Positions 1 through 8,789 are shown, numbered from the stretch's first letter. The stretch is 38,991 nucleotides of DNA from Clostridiaceae bacterium (GCA_012841015.1 DUVN01000018.1:1-38991); one strand, 5' to 3'. Notes: a model not told the origin generated them from the letters alone. A program made the numbers and translations.

Positions 1-2
1 GG

Positions 3-1709
3 CCGGAGGATCCTGATCGTCCTGGAGAAGGTGTTCAGTTTGATGCTGTCGTGATGAATCCGCCGTATTCTCTGAAGAATTGGAATCGGGCTGACATCAA
101 GGTGAGCGATCCCCGCTTCGAGATTGCTGGCGTTCTTCCACCCAGTTCAAAAGGTGACTATGCTTTTCTTCTTCACGGTCTTTTCCATCTACGCCCGAGC
201 GGGACAATGGCGATCGTTCTGCCTCACGGTGTACTCTTTCGAGGTGCTGCTGAAGGGCAAATTCGTTCGCGCTTGCTTGATAAGAACTACATCGACACGG
301 TGATTGGCCTTCCTGCTAATCTCTTCACAAATACCGGTATCCCCGTTGTCATACTCGTGTTGAAGAAGAATCGCCCTCTGGGTGAACCGGTTCTCTTTAT
401 TGATGCATCCAAACACTTTATCAAAGTCGGCAAACAGAATGCTCTCCAAGAAAAAGATATTGCCAAAATTGTTGACACCTATGTTGCCCGGACAGAACTT
501 AATGGCTACAGTCACTTGGCCACTCGAGAAGAGATCATTGAGAACGAATACAATCTCAATATCCCGCGTTATATCGAATCCGATACGCAAGAGATCCTGC
601 ATGATGTAGAGGGTCACCTTTATGGCGGTATTCCGCGAGCTAATCTGGCGACACTGGAAATACTTCATTCGTTACTTCCTGAGGTTTTGGACGAGGCTCT
701 CATTGATGTGCGACCTGGTTACGTGAAGTTGGCAAAATCAGTTGATGAAATCGGTCAGACAGCTTTAGCGAGTCCCGTAATACAAGACAAGATTGAAACA
801 TTACACCAGCAACTTGACCTCTTCATTGCTCGGTATTGGGAGCTGTTACGCAATATCCAAGATGTTTCTTATACATCCGACATCCGTGAATCGATGCTTG
901 GTGACATTAGGAACATTCTTGAGGACTATCGTTTCACAAATTATTATGACGGCTATCAGGTTATTGCTGAACTTTGGAAGGATATGCTGGACAAAGATAC
1001 TGAACTCATAGCCGGAAGTGACTTCTATACAGTCGGCAGGATAAGAGAGCCGCGACTTATCATGAAAGGCAGCGGGGCGAATCGTCGAGAAGAGCAGGAC
1101 GGTTGGGTAGGGGCACTCATTCCAAATGAGCTGATTGAAGAAGAGCTGTTCCGTACTGAGCTCGAAGAAATAGAACAGAAACAATTAGAACTCAATGATA
1201 CTGAGACTGAGATCAACGAACTAGTTGAGGCGGCTAAAGTTGAGGATAGTGAAGAAAATAATGCTCTCATCGATTCATTAAAGAGAGATGCAAATGATGA
1301 ACCGGGTGATGATTTTGACGGACGTGCAGTAAAAGAGGAATTGAGGCAGGTGGCGAAGGGGAGTCCTGAATTCAAGCTCCTCAGGCAGGTAGAAAAACTG
1401 CTTGCCAAACGTACAGCGACAAATCGTGAAATACGACAGCTCAAGAAAGAGCTGGATAAAGCTGTTGAAGACAGAATCCTTGAGTTAACGGATGAGGAAA
1501 TTGATCATTTGGTGTTCAAGAAATGGTTTGGTGATCTCCATGAGGAGTTTACCGCCCTGATTGAAGCCCCTTTGAGAGTAGATATCGTAACACTGGAGAT
1601 GCTAAATGAGCGATATTCGGAAACTTTGGACGATATTGATGCTGAAATTCGGGAAATGGAGCAGTTAATCGAAGAGATGCTCAGTGAAATGGTGGTGACC
1701 TATGAGTAA
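3..1709 (+). CDS. hsdM: Type I restriction-modification DNA methyltransferase subunit, 5' partial
   Basis: This is the N6-adenine methyltransferase subunit of a type I restriction-modification complex. It modifies the bipartite target chosen by HsdS and is also needed for restriction. The reading frame is open from the first complete codon at position 3, so the true start lies outside the window. The catalytic NPPY motif (codons from about 57) follows directly, preceded by FDAVVM, as expected for motif IV of N6-adenine methylases. About 550 residues follow the motif, more than in the classical EcoKI-type subunit. The last 200 or so are rich in Glu, Asp and Lys with heptad-like spacing, so a long coiled coil that could contact HsdS is likely. 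The stop overlaps the hsdS start by 8 nt, indicating translational coupling. No frameshift is visible. The GTG at 51 is an internal codon, not the start. Confidence 0.93.
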   Translation, partial: PEDPDRPGEGVQFDAVVMNPPYSLKNWNRADIKVSDPRFEIAGVLPPSSKGDYAFLLHGLFHLRPSGTMAIVLPHGVLFRGAAEGQIRSRLLDKNYIDTVIGLPANLFTNTGIPVVILVLKKNRPLGEPVLFIDASKHFIKVGKQNALQEKDIAKIVDTYVARTELNGYSHLATREEIIENEYNLNIPRYIESDTQEILHDVEGHLYGGIPRANLATLEILHSLLPEVLDEALIDVRPGYVKLAKSVDEIGQTALASPVIQDKIETLHQQLDLFIARYWELLRNIQDVSYTSDIRESMLGDIRNILEDYRFTNYYDGYQVIAELWKDMLDKDTELIAGSDFYTVGRIREPRLIMKGSGANRREEQDGWVGALIPNELIEEELFRTELEEIEQKQLELNDTETEINELVEAAKVEDSEENNALIDSLKRDANDEPGDDFDGRAVKEELRQVAKGSPEFKLLRQVEKLLAKRTATNREIRQLKKELDKAVEDRILELTDEEIDHLVFKKWFGDLHEEFTALIEAPLRVDIVTLEMLNERYSETLDDIDAEIREMEQLIEEMLSEMVVTYE

Positions 1710-2913
1710 AAAAAGGTTAGTACCAAAGCGACGATTCAAAGGTTTCACTGACGATTGGGAACAGCGTAAGTTGGGGGAGGTTGCTGATATTGTTGGAGGA
1801 GGAACTCCAAGCACCAACATTTCTGAGTATTGGGATGGGAACATCGACTGGTATTCTCCCGCCGAGATTGCAGATCAAATATATGTGAATTCAAGTCTCA
1901 GGAAGATAACAGAACGAGGTTTTGCAAGTTGCTCAGCGAAACTACTTCCGATTGGTACCGTACTGTTTACATCTCGTGCAGGTATTGGGAAAACAGCAAT
2001 TTTAAACAAGGTAGGCTGCACAAACCAAGGCTTTCAATCTATCGTCCCACATACTGATAAGCTTGATTCATATTTCATTTATTCTCGAACTGAAGAACTA
2101 AAGAGATACGGCGAAACTTTTGGAGCTGGATCAACTTTTGTTGAGGTATCTGGTAAACAGATGTCTGATATGCCGTTGATGTTGCCAAAAATGATTGAAG
2201 AACAAAAAATGATTGGCACTTATTTTAAGCACCTCGACCACCTCATCACCCTTCATCAGCGTAAGCTTGAGAAGGCAAAAAGCTTGAAAAAATCACTGTT
2301 GAGCGAGATGTTTCCTGCTGAAGGTGAGCGTAAGCCAAAACGCAGATTTCTAGGTTTTACTGGTGATTGGGAACAGCGTAAGGCAAAAGACATATTTGAA
2401 TCGACTGCCGATAAAGGATATCCTGCATTACCCATCCTAGCCGCTACCCAAGACCGCGGAATGATAAGGCGCGATGAGAATAGCATTTATATCTTCCATG
2501 ATGAGAAGAATGTAAAAGGCTATAAAAGAGTTCTACCAGGGCAATTTGTAGTACATCTTCGTTCGTTTCAAGGTGGCTTTGCCCATTCAACTATAGAGGG
2601 CATCACATCCCCTGCTTACAGGGTGTTTGGCTTATCTGAACCCGAAAGTCACAATGATTTTTTCTGGAAATACGTTTTTACCTCTAAAGAGTTTATCCGG
2701 CGATTAGAATCTGTTACTTACGGAATTAGAGATGGGAGAAGCATAAGCTATGATGGATTCCTTATGATGGATTTTACATATCCATCGAGAGCAGAACAAA
2801 ACGAAATAGCTGAGCTTTTTGTTCACCTCGACCACCTCATCACCCTTCATCAACGTAAGCTGGAAAAGCTTCAGAATCTCAAAAAAGCTTATCTCAACGA
2901 GATGTTTATTTAG
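1702..2913 (+). CDS. hsdS: Type I restriction-modification specificity subunit
   Basis: HsdS (403 aa) recognises the split DNA target and docks two HsdM and two HsdR subunits. Two target-recognition domains are visible. TRD1 begins with the conserved FTDDWEQRKLGE (around residues 16-27). TRD2 begins with FTGDWEQRK (around residues 219-227). Each TRD is followed by the same helical spacer, LDHLITLHQRKLEK, once in the centre and once at the C-terminus. This is the usual pseudo-symmetric two-half HsdS layout and its normal length. The matching half-gene ends are also nearly identical in DNA, which allows recombinational swapping of TRDs. The ATG overlaps the end of hsdM by 8 nt with only a weak ribosome binding site, so coupled translation is likely. 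hsdR follows after 15 nt. The target sequence cannot be read from the protein by eye. Confidence 0.93.
   Translation: MSKKRLVPKRRFKGFTDDWEQRKLGEVADIVGGGTPSTNISEYWDGNIDWYSPAEIADQIYVNSSLRKITERGFASCSAKLLPIGTVLFTSRAGIGKTAILNKVGCTNQGFQSIVPHTDKLDSYFIYSRTEELKRYGETFGAGSTFVEVSGKQMSDMPLMLPKMIEEQKMIGTYFKHLDHLITLHQRKLEKAKSLKKSLLSEMFPAEGERKPKRRFLGFTGDWEQRKAKDIFESTADKGYPALPILAATQDRGMIRRDENSIYIFHDEKNVKGYKRVLPGQFVVHLRSFQGGFAHSTIEGITSPAYRVFGLSEPESHNDFFWKYVFTSKEFIRRLESVTYGIRDGRSISYDGFLMMDFTYPSRAEQNEIAELFVHLDHLITLHQRKLEKLQNLKKAYLNEMFI
1741..1770 (+). repeat. hsdS intragenic repeat A, copy 1
   Basis: This 30-bp segment encodes GFTDDWEQRK at the start of target-recognition domain 1. It is repeated at 2353-2382 with three base differences by direct comparison. 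It forms one border of a swappable half of hsdS. Confidence 0.85.
2230..2274 (+). repeat. hsdS intragenic repeat B, copy 1 (central spacer)
   Basis: This 45-bp segment encodes HLDHLITLHQRKLEK at the end of the first half of hsdS. It recurs at 2824-2868 with 42 of 45 identical bases by direct count. Coding-level conservation alone would allow more silent changes, so recent exchange or duplication is plausible. Confidence 0.88.
2353..2382 (+). repeat. hsdS intragenic repeat A, copy 2
   Basis: Second copy of the 30-bp element that opens a target-recognition domain, encoding GFTGDWEQRK. The first copy is at 1741-1770. Confidence 0.85.
2824..2868 (+). repeat. hsdS intragenic repeat B, copy 2 (C-terminal spacer)
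   Basis: Second copy of the 45-bp spacer element (first at 2230-2274), encoding the distal conserved helix of HsdS shortly before the stop. Confidence 0.88.
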
Positions 2914-2928
2914 CTAGGAGCGTAAGTC

Positions 2929-5900
2929 ATGGAGCTAAATCGGAAAACCGCGTCGGAAAAGAACTTCCAGGAGAGTTTCGTCAACGAAATGATGAAATAC
3001 AAATGGGAAGCGCCTGATTTTCTCAATGGAAATATTCATCGTGTTACGGTTGCGACTCTTATTAACCACTGGCGTCAAGAACTGAATCGAATCAATGCCG
3101 ATCAGCTTGAGGGTTTTCCACTTACCGATGGTGAGTTTTCTCAGGTTATGGGGAAGGTTTCCCAGATTTCTAATAGTTTTGAGGCGGCTAAACTGCTGGC
3201 AATTGAAGAATCAAAGGGGAAAATCGATGGTATCTACCGTGACGACAATCCAAGGCTTACGCGAAAGCAAATAACCTTGACAATTTTCAAAAAAGCCGAA
3301 GTCCGAGGTGGAGACTCCAGCTATAAAATAGCTCGGGAAGTGCAGACTGACAATGGAAGCCGCTTCGATATTATCCTGCTAATCAATGGATTGCCGCTCA
3401 TCAATATTGAGCAAAAGCGGGCAGATAAACCGATCGAAGAAGCTTTCTATCAGTTCAAGCGTTATTATGAAGACGGTGAGTTTTCGAACAACTTCATGGC
3501 TTTCTCGCAGATGATGGTGATCACAAGTGAGATTGCGACACGTTACTTTGCGACTCCGAAATCTCTCTCCGATTTCAGTTTGAGCTTTGTGTTCACTTGG
3601 GCGGATCGTCAGAATCGGCCTGTGAATGATTGGCGTCGGGTTATAGAACTTTTTTTGATGATCCCGATGGCGCATCAAATGGTCGGCGATTATGTGATCA
3701 TCGATGAGGCAAGGGATGAAGAAAACAGACGACACATGATCATGCGTCCGTATCAGGTCTATGCGCTTCAAGCCATCGAGGGTGCCGCTTTCGGCTGGAA
3801 CAACGATGGAGTGCCCCACGGCGGTTATGTCTGGCATACGACGGGATCGGGTAAAACGGTGACCAGTTTCAAGACAGCATTGTTCTTAGCGACGAGGGCA
3901 GGGTTTGACAAAGTCGTTTTTATGGTGGATCGTCGCGAACTGGACGCGAAAACGAGTGAGAATTTTAAGGCTTATGCGGCGTATGAACCCGTAACAGTCG
4001 ATGACACGAAACACACTTATCAATTGGCTAAAAGCATGATGTCTCCCAGAACGGGGATCATCGTCACGACGACTTTCAAGCTCCATAATCTGGTTAAAGA
4101 TCTCGTTGAGAATGGCGATTACAGCCTTGCCGAGAAGAAGATTGTGTTCATCATCGATGAAGCACATCGCACCACTATGGGCGACATGATGGTGGCTATT
4201 AAGGACTATTTCAGGAAAAACGGTCTGTTCTACGGATTTACCGGAACGCCGCTCTTTGATGAGAGTCAAGCGGTGGGGAGAATTAACGAAAAGAGTGAGG
4301 TAATCAACACCACTGAAAAGCTTTTCGGTCCACTCCTGCACCAGTACACCATCGACGAAGCCATTGCGGACGGGAATGTCTTAGGCTTCCATGTTGATTA
4401 CGTAAATACGGGCGAGTTCATTTCCTATGATGATCTCAGGGATCAGCTGATGGCCAAAATGCTTAATGAAAAGCCGGAGCTTGGTGAACTGGAAATTGAA
4501 AGGATTGTCAGCGCCTATTCTGAAGCGGAGGTAGAGGAGAAGGCATTCAGCGAAGGTCTCTTTGAGTATCAAGATGAAACGCATATCCCCCGCGTGGTGG
4601 AGCGAATTCTAAATAATTGGGATTCACAGTCACAGGGACGTCAATTCAACGCGATTTTAACGGTCGCGTATCGCAATCGCGTCCTTGCTTATTATAAAGA
4701 ATTTAAGAAACAGTTGGCCGAACGTGAAATGAATTTGAATGTTGCTATGACTTTTAGTTTCGGCGACGCTAACAACCCTGATCGTGTACCACCGGAAAAA
4801 ATACAGGATATGTTTAAAGATTACGCTTCTTTTACCGGCATAGAGTTTTATGCTGGTGATAAGACTTTTGGTGAGGATGCGTACTTCGGAGATTTGGTGG
4901 ATCGTTCGACGAGAGGCGGGAGCGGAAGAAACCCCAAGAATATCGACCTCATCATTGTTGCGCAACAACTACTAACCGGTTACGATTCGAAGTATCTGAA
5001 TACCCTGTACGTTGATCGTTCGCTAGAGTTGCATGGCCTTATCCAAGCGTATTCTCGAACGAATCGCATCTTTGGCAAGACTAAAGAATTCGGTACCATC
5101 ATCAATTTCCAATTCCCAAGACTCACAGAGAAAGCGGTCAACGAGGCATTGAGATTATATGGCAGCGGCGGAAAGAACAGTCGTGTTATCGTCGATAAAT
5201 ATCCGGATGCCGTCGCGAAATTTGCGCAAAAAATTGAAGATGTAATCTTAGCTCTCACTAACCCGACCGAATGGGAAAGTCTATTGAAGGACGAGGAGAA
5301 ATGTACTTATTTCATGCTGAGTTTTCGAGATGCTGCGGAGCAAATGAATATTGTCCGTCAGTACTACGAATATGAGTGGAATGAGTTGACTTTTGGTTTG
5401 TCCGAGCATACGTGGCTTCAGTATACCGGTGCCTATAAAAACATCAAAAAGAAGATAGAGCCGGGTCCAGATGATGATCCAGTCATCAACCCGTTGCCCG
5501 GGAAGACAAGGCTTGCGGCGACTCAAATCATTGACGCGGCGCATATTTTAGAGCTCATCGGAAATAAAGTAAAACCTGAAGATGGCGTTCAGACCGTTGA
5601 TGGGGAGACGCTTCGGATTATTTACGAACAGATCCAAGAGTTGAGCGATATGGGTGATCACGAAACGGCACTTCTGTTGCGAGAATTTGTAGATGCTGAA
5701 CTTATGGCGGGGAATGTGAGCAGTGAAATCCCATTTGATGAAGCGTATGAGGCTTGGAAATCTAAGAGACTTTCCGCACTAATCGATGAGTACGCGGAAC
5801 AGTGGGGGCTAGATACTGAATTGCTGAAAAAAACGATAGAAGCTTATTCACCCAGAAAGCCAGACTACGTGCCTTATATCGAAGAACTGATAGAAACTGT

Positions 5901-6015
5901 GGATTATGAAAACGCCAAAAAGGCATCTTTAGGGAGTCGATTGAGGCTAAACATGGAGTTGATTGGTAGTCTTCCGATGTTTGTTGGAGAAGTCAAGGAA
6001 AAATATGGCGACTAA
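2929..6015 (+). CDS. hsdR: Type I restriction enzyme, motor and nuclease subunit
   Basis: HsdR (1028 aa) is the ATP-dependent translocase and endonuclease of the complex. It pulls in DNA from unmethylated targets and cuts at a distance. The N-terminal PD-(D/E)xK nuclease is seen as FDIIL with D147, followed by E161-Q-K163 in NIEQKR. The superfamily-2 helicase motor shows Walker A TTGSGKT (K309), the DEAH box (D410-H413), TGTPL (motif III) and the late motif LLTGYDSKYLN. The length is typical of the family. An AGGAG ribosome binding site at 2916-2920 precedes the ATG, 15 nt after hsdS, so hsdM, hsdS and hsdR form one operon. All catalytic motifs are intact, so an active enzyme is expected. The C-terminal 250 residues are helical and charged and probably form the HsdM-binding region. 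Confidence 0.95.
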   Translation: MELNRKTASEKNFQESFVNEMMKYKWEAPDFLNGNIHRVTVATLINHWRQELNRINADQLEGFPLTDGEFSQVMGKVSQISNSFEAAKLLAIEESKGKIDGIYRDDNPRLTRKQITLTIFKKAEVRGGDSSYKIAREVQTDNGSRFDIILLINGLPLINIEQKRADKPIEEAFYQFKRYYEDGEFSNNFMAFSQMMVITSEIATRYFATPKSLSDFSLSFVFTWADRQNRPVNDWRRVIELFLMIPMAHQMVGDYVIIDEARDEENRRHMIMRPYQVYALQAIEGAAFGWNNDGVPHGGYVWHTTGSGKTVTSFKTALFLATRAGFDKVVFMVDRRELDAKTSENFKAYAAYEPVTVDDTKHTYQLAKSMMSPRTGIIVTTTFKLHNLVKDLVENGDYSLAEKKIVFIIDEAHRTTMGDMMVAIKDYFRKNGLFYGFTGTPLFDESQAVGRINEKSEVINTTEKLFGPLLHQYTIDEAIADGNVLGFHVDYVNTGEFISYDDLRDQLMAKMLNEKPELGELEIERIVSAYSEAEVEEKAFSEGLFEYQDETHIPRVVERILNNWDSQSQGRQFNAILTVAYRNRVLAYYKEFKKQLAEREMNLNVAMTFSFGDANNPDRVPPEKIQDMFKDYASFTGIEFYAGDKTFGEDAYFGDLVDRSTRGGSGRNPKNIDLIIVAQQLLTGYDSKYLNTLYVDRSLELHGLIQAYSRTNRIFGKTKEFGTIINFQFPRLTEKAVNEALRLYGSGGKNSRVIVDKYPDAVAKFAQKIEDVILALTNPTEWESLLKDEEKCTYFMLSFRDAAEQMNIVRQYYEYEWNELTFGLSEHTWLQYTGAYKNIKKKIEPGPDDDPVINPLPGKTRLAATQIIDAAHILELIGNKVKPEDGVQTVDGETLRIIYEQIQELSDMGDHETALLLREFVDAELMAGNVSSEIPFDEAYEAWKSKRLSALIDEYAEQWGLDTELLKKTIEAYSPRKPDYVPYIEELIETVDYENAKKASLGSRLRLNMELIGSLPMFVGEVKEKYGD

Positions 6016-6137
6016 AAAGCTCATTTTGAGCATCCGGCATGCAAGCATTTTTGTCCTCGGAGATGAACCTGAAGGAAATAGCTAGCGTAGGCATAATATG
6101 TCATCAGCGCAAATGAAATGAATAACTAGTTCCTCTT

Positions 6138-7064
6138 TTAGCAGAGACTGGAAATTGAGCGCATGACAAGATCTACGTCTTGATTTTCCAGTTCTTGGAT
6201 GATATGTAGATATGTCTTTTGCGTTGTTGTCATGCTCGAATGTCCAAGTCTTCTGGCGACGCTTGCGATTGAAACACCTGCGAATAGCAGAAGCGAAGCG
6301 TGTGTATGCCGTAAACCGTGGACGGTAATCAGAGGTACTTTAGCTTGATGACATCGTCTTTCCAAAATCCCATTGACTGTAGAATTATAGATCTTTCCGG
6401 ATACAAACACAGGTTGATCTCTATGGTAGCCCTTTAGTAATTCAAAAAACTGAATGACAGTTTGCCAGTCAATCTCGATCTTTCTTATCGATGATCGATT
6501 CTTCGTCGGCATGAATCCGCCATTACCTTTATAATCCCACGTCTTTGTGATGGAGAGTTTCTGGCGCGTGAAATCGAAATCTTTGGGGGTGAGAGCCAAA
6601 GCTTCCGAGAATCGAATTCCCGTTTTGGCAACAAGAAGAATGAACCAATCCCAATTAATACAAGGAGGCAAATCCAGCGTAGAGAGCAGACGCTGCAGCT
6701 CAAATTGATTGAGATATTTTTGTTTTTTTTCGCGAGGTGTTTTGCCTTTAATGATTGCTTTCCGCGTTGGATCACGTTCGATGTATCCCTCATCAAGAGC
6801 ATCTAGAATTGCACCTTTTAGTTGATGGTGAAAATCCATGGTTGTCTGTCGTTCGTGCACATCGGCATAGTCGTTAAGCAGCTGCTGATATGTGATTCGA
6901 TTGAGGTCACAGAGACGAAGAGTGGGTGCAAGTCTTTGCAACCATTTGAGAGTCATGCGGTATTTAGCCATCGTGACATCGCGGATTGCTCCTTCTTTGT
7001 AAACGGAGATCCAATGCTTGTAAAAACGATGGAATAATACATCTGGTTTGATTAGTTGTAACAT
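6138..7064 (-). CDS. Tyrosine recombinase / phage-type integrase
   Basis: This site-specific recombinase (308 aa) cuts and rejoins DNA through a 3'-phosphotyrosine intermediate. The ATG at 7064 is preferred because GGGAGG lies 6 nt upstream of it; an in-frame start further upstream (7166) has no comparable site. The N-terminal 110 residues look like a SAM-like core-binding domain. The catalytic domain has R151 in TGIRFSEAL, a candidate Lys near PTKNR (K188), H249-x-x-R252 in HGLRHTH, H275 in RLGHSS and the nucleophile Y285 in KTYLHI, so the active site is complete. No arm-binding zinc or AP2-like domain is obvious. It converges on hsdR, 122 nt away. Roles to consider are integrase of the island carrying the restriction system, or a recombinase that shuffles hsdS; the sequence does not decide between them. 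Confidence 0.92.
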   Translation of the reverse strand: MLQLIKPDVLFHRFYKHWISVYKEGAIRDVTMAKYRMTLKWLQRLAPTLRLCDLNRITYQQLLNDYADVHERQTTMDFHHQLKGAILDALDEGYIERDPTRKAIIKGKTPREKKQKYLNQFELQRLLSTLDLPPCINWDWFILLVAKTGIRFSEALALTPKDFDFTRQKLSITKTWDYKGNGGFMPTKNRSSIRKIEIDWQTVIQFFELLKGYHRDQPVFVSGKIYNSTVNGILERRCHQAKVPLITVHGLRHTHASLLLFAGVSIASVARRLGHSSMTTTQKTYLHIIQELENQDVDLVMRSISSLC

Positions 7065-7197
7065 AATAGTCCTCCCGAATGAGATGTTTGCGCTGATGAA
7101 GGTCTCATTATGGTAATAGATGGTGGCGTATATTAGACTGCTGTCACATTGAGCCTTTTCTGGCATGCGGAATGTCTTCGGAAGGTGCTAATGGTTT

Positions 7198-7243
7198 GCA
7201 AGTTTTCTAGTCTTTATGGTTTACTTTGATGACTAGAACTTGC
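7198..7243. repeat. Imperfect inverted repeat upstream of the integrase gene
   Basis: The arms GCAAGTTTTCTAGTC (7198-7212) and GACTAGAACTTGC (7231-7243) are complementary except for a 2-nt bulge, with an 18-nt spacer. No T-tract follows on either strand, so it is a poor intrinsic terminator. It lies about 130 nt upstream of the integrase start. It could be a recombinase or excisionase binding site, an operator for int, or a transcript-end hairpin of the small minus-strand gene at 7346-7543. The rest of 7065-7345 shows nothing else I can name. Confidence 0.5.
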
Positions 7244-7345
7244 GATGTGATTGCAAAAAAGCGGAACAGTGTTGAAAATGGTCGAGAGAACAACACAAAC
7301 CCAAAATATTTTTGACTAAGATTGAAACTATAGAGATTATAGGGG

Positions 7346-7543
7346 CTACTTGTCTTCGCCTTTATCGTCTGAGTTTTTGGCGTCAACGGCGGCACCTAAA
7401 GCGATTCCCATGCCTACACCGATGGGGAGCCACATGCCGAGGTTGTTTAACGCCACGCCAAGCGCTACGCCAAGCCCTGCGCCGATGGCAATGCCGATAC
7501 CGATACCCGTTCCGGAAGGACTCTGTTTCTTTCTGTTGTTCAT
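7346..7543 (-). CDS. Small glycine-zipper membrane protein
   Basis: This 65-residue protein has a polar N-terminus (MNNRKKQSPSG), then a continuous hydrophobic stretch built from G-x-G and G-x-x-x-G steps (GIGIGIAIGAGLGVALG, then GVGMGIALGAAV), and a charged tail ending DDKGEDK. This is the pattern of short glycine-zipper membrane peptides found widely in bacteria, which may oligomerise in the membrane. A clear AGGAGA ribosome binding site lies about 10 nt upstream of the ATG (7541-7543). The frame is short and repetitive but has a good start and codon bias in keeping with its surroundings, so I treat it as real. The function is unknown. Proposals for such peptides include membrane-stress or toxin-like roles, but nothing here supports a specific one. 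It lies downstream of the GH114-like gene on the same strand. Confidence 0.7.
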   Translation of the reverse strand: MNNRKKQSPSGTGIGIGIAIGAGLGVALGVALNNLGMWLPIGVGMGIALGAAVDAKNSDDKGEDK

Positions 7544-7587
7544 AGTACTTGGATCTCCTGTTAACCTTATTTTTCTAGTGTAACGAT

Positions 7588-8391
7588 CTACCTAAGCTCA
7601 AGTCCATCCGCATTGTACCAGTGGAAGCCGTTTTCTGAACAGTAGATATCGATTTTCTTCGAAAGTTCTTGGTCAGCCCCGTATTCGAGTAAAAAGACGG
7701 ATAACCCACATTTTTTTACTAGTGAAAGATACTCTTTGAAATAGGCAGTTTCTTCTTCCGACTGTACTCCGTAGCTTTGATCCTCAAAATCTATGCTTGT
7801 AAAAACTGTTTCCTGATTAATGCCATCAAATAGGGATTGGGCTATATTTTCTTCGATACACCTAGTCACGAAGGTATCGCCACCGTTTATGATGAGTTTC
7901 AAATTATACTGTCGTAGCCCAAGCAAAATTGTGCAAAGTCCTTGGAAAATATCCTCTTTTGGAAGGTAATAATAGACGTCGGCATTGTCGAGAAAAAGTC
8001 CGTCGAGCCCCATCTTGGCATATTGTTTGCCAAGTTCATCAATGATAAAGATCTGCCATTCGTGAGAAGTGACATCAATCCATCGCTCATCAGGCCAATC
8101 CTCGTAGATGCCCAACGTTATTGCTTTAAAACGATCGTAGTAAGGACGGTATTCTTCAAGAGACCCGATATTCAAATACCCATACACCGTTTTATTGTCT
8201 ACATGTAATGTTGCGATCTTTCCTGCTGAAAACTCCGATGGCTCGATCACTACAATGTTGTATGGAATGAGTCTGTCAGATTCGTTCTCATTAATGCCAA
8301 TAAAGACGCCGTACTCGTGCAATGGCTTTGTAGCAAATAGAGTAGTTAGGAATTGAATGCAAAAACAAGCAATGAATAACAGTCTTTTCAC
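7588..8391 (-). CDS. Secreted GH114-like glycosidase (endo-alpha-1,4-polygalactosaminidase family)
   Basis: This 267-residue protein starts with a short Lys-Arg and hydrophobic signal sequence (residues 1-20). The remainder fits the TIM-barrel family GH114 / TM1410-like. It has IGINENE near the N-terminus, the strand VYGYLNIGSLEEY with acidic E79, and the segment MGLDGLFLDNADVY with D130 and D135, which correspond to the conserved acidic residues of this family. Known members cleave alpha-1,4-linked galactosamine or GalNAc polymers, and a related domain is part of PelA in Pel exopolysaccharide systems. The substrate here is not determined. The start is a GTG with AAGGTAG about 7 nt upstream. 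It shares a strand with the GT2-kinase locus that begins about 0.4 kb upstream of it, which supports a role in surface polysaccharide turnover. Export to the cell surface or medium is inferred from the signal peptide; no lipobox is seen. Confidence 0.78.
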   Translation of the reverse strand: MKRLLFIACFCIQFLTTLFATKPLHEYGVFIGINENESDRLIPYNIVVIEPSEFSAGKIATLHVDNKTVYGYLNIGSLEEYRPYYDRFKAITLGIYEDWPDERWIDVTSHEWQIFIIDELGKQYAKMGLDGLFLDNADVYYYLPKEDIFQGLCTILLGLRQYNLKLIINGGDTFVTRCIEENIAQSLFDGINQETVFTSIDFEDQSYGVQSEEETAYFKEYLSLVKKCGLSVFLLEYGADQELSKKIDIYCSENGFHWYNADGLELR

Positions 8392-8538
8392 GGTGTTCTA
8401 CCTTGTCAAAAGATTTATCTTAATATTATTCTGAAACTCATTATAAGTCTCATAAGGCAAAAGATTACAGCATTTTCATGGCTGCGAAGTAATAATGAAT
8501 TTCAACGTATATAGGCCGCCCGTACAGACGAAGGGGAC

Positions 8539-8721
8539 GATTGCGCCCCCACTCGTACATGTGATGTCGAACAGAGAGAGCAACGGCAAGGCCAAGTCAA
8601 ATTGTGCCCCCATTTGTATAGATGTTGTAAATGCGTCACGGGAAATAACATGAGAGTCGTGATTGTACTCCCACTTGCATAAGTGTTGTTAACATGGCAA
8701 ATAACGTGCTTAGGACATCTG
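8539..8721. repeat. Three degenerate direct repeats, about 61-bp period
   Basis: Between the GH114-like gene and the TPR gene there is a gene-free stretch of about 400 bp (8392-8789). Within it a motif of the type ATTG-y-g-CCCCCA-y-TTGTA-n(4)-TGTTGT occurs three times, starting near 8539, 8600 and 8661, so the period is about 61 bp. Conservation is clear in the first 33 bp of each unit and fades afterwards. No convincing reading frame covers it. Arrays of short direct repeats next to an inverted repeat (see 8712-8753) resemble the multi-repeat ends of IS21-family elements, but no transposase remains nearby, so this is only a suggestion. Confidence 0.55.
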
Positions 8722-8753
8722 GCGGGAGTCCATGACACCTTGCCAGATGTCCT
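8712..8753. repeat. Perfect 12-bp inverted repeat downstream of the TPR gene
   Basis: AGGACATCTGGC (8712-8723) and GCCAGATGTCCT (8742-8753) are exactly complementary with an 18-nt loop. It follows the minus-strand gene ending at 8790 but has no U-tract on that strand, so it may be a transcript-end hairpin or the inner part of an old insertion-element end. A second small inverted repeat, TGATCG-CGTATA-CGATCA, lies at 8762-8779. Confidence 0.6.
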
Positions 8754-8789
8754 GTCGAAATTGATCGCGTATACGATCAGCCTGTTATC

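Noticed and set aside
6016-6137. Attachment site or intrinsic terminator between hsdR and the integrase gene
   Set aside because: I saw only a 5-bp stem (GCTCA/TGAGC) and weak similarity to 7163-7190, which is too little to support either.
8502-8738. A 78-codon minus-strand open frame across the 61-bp repeats
   Set aside because: It has no ribosome binding site, resembles nothing, and is better explained by the repeats.
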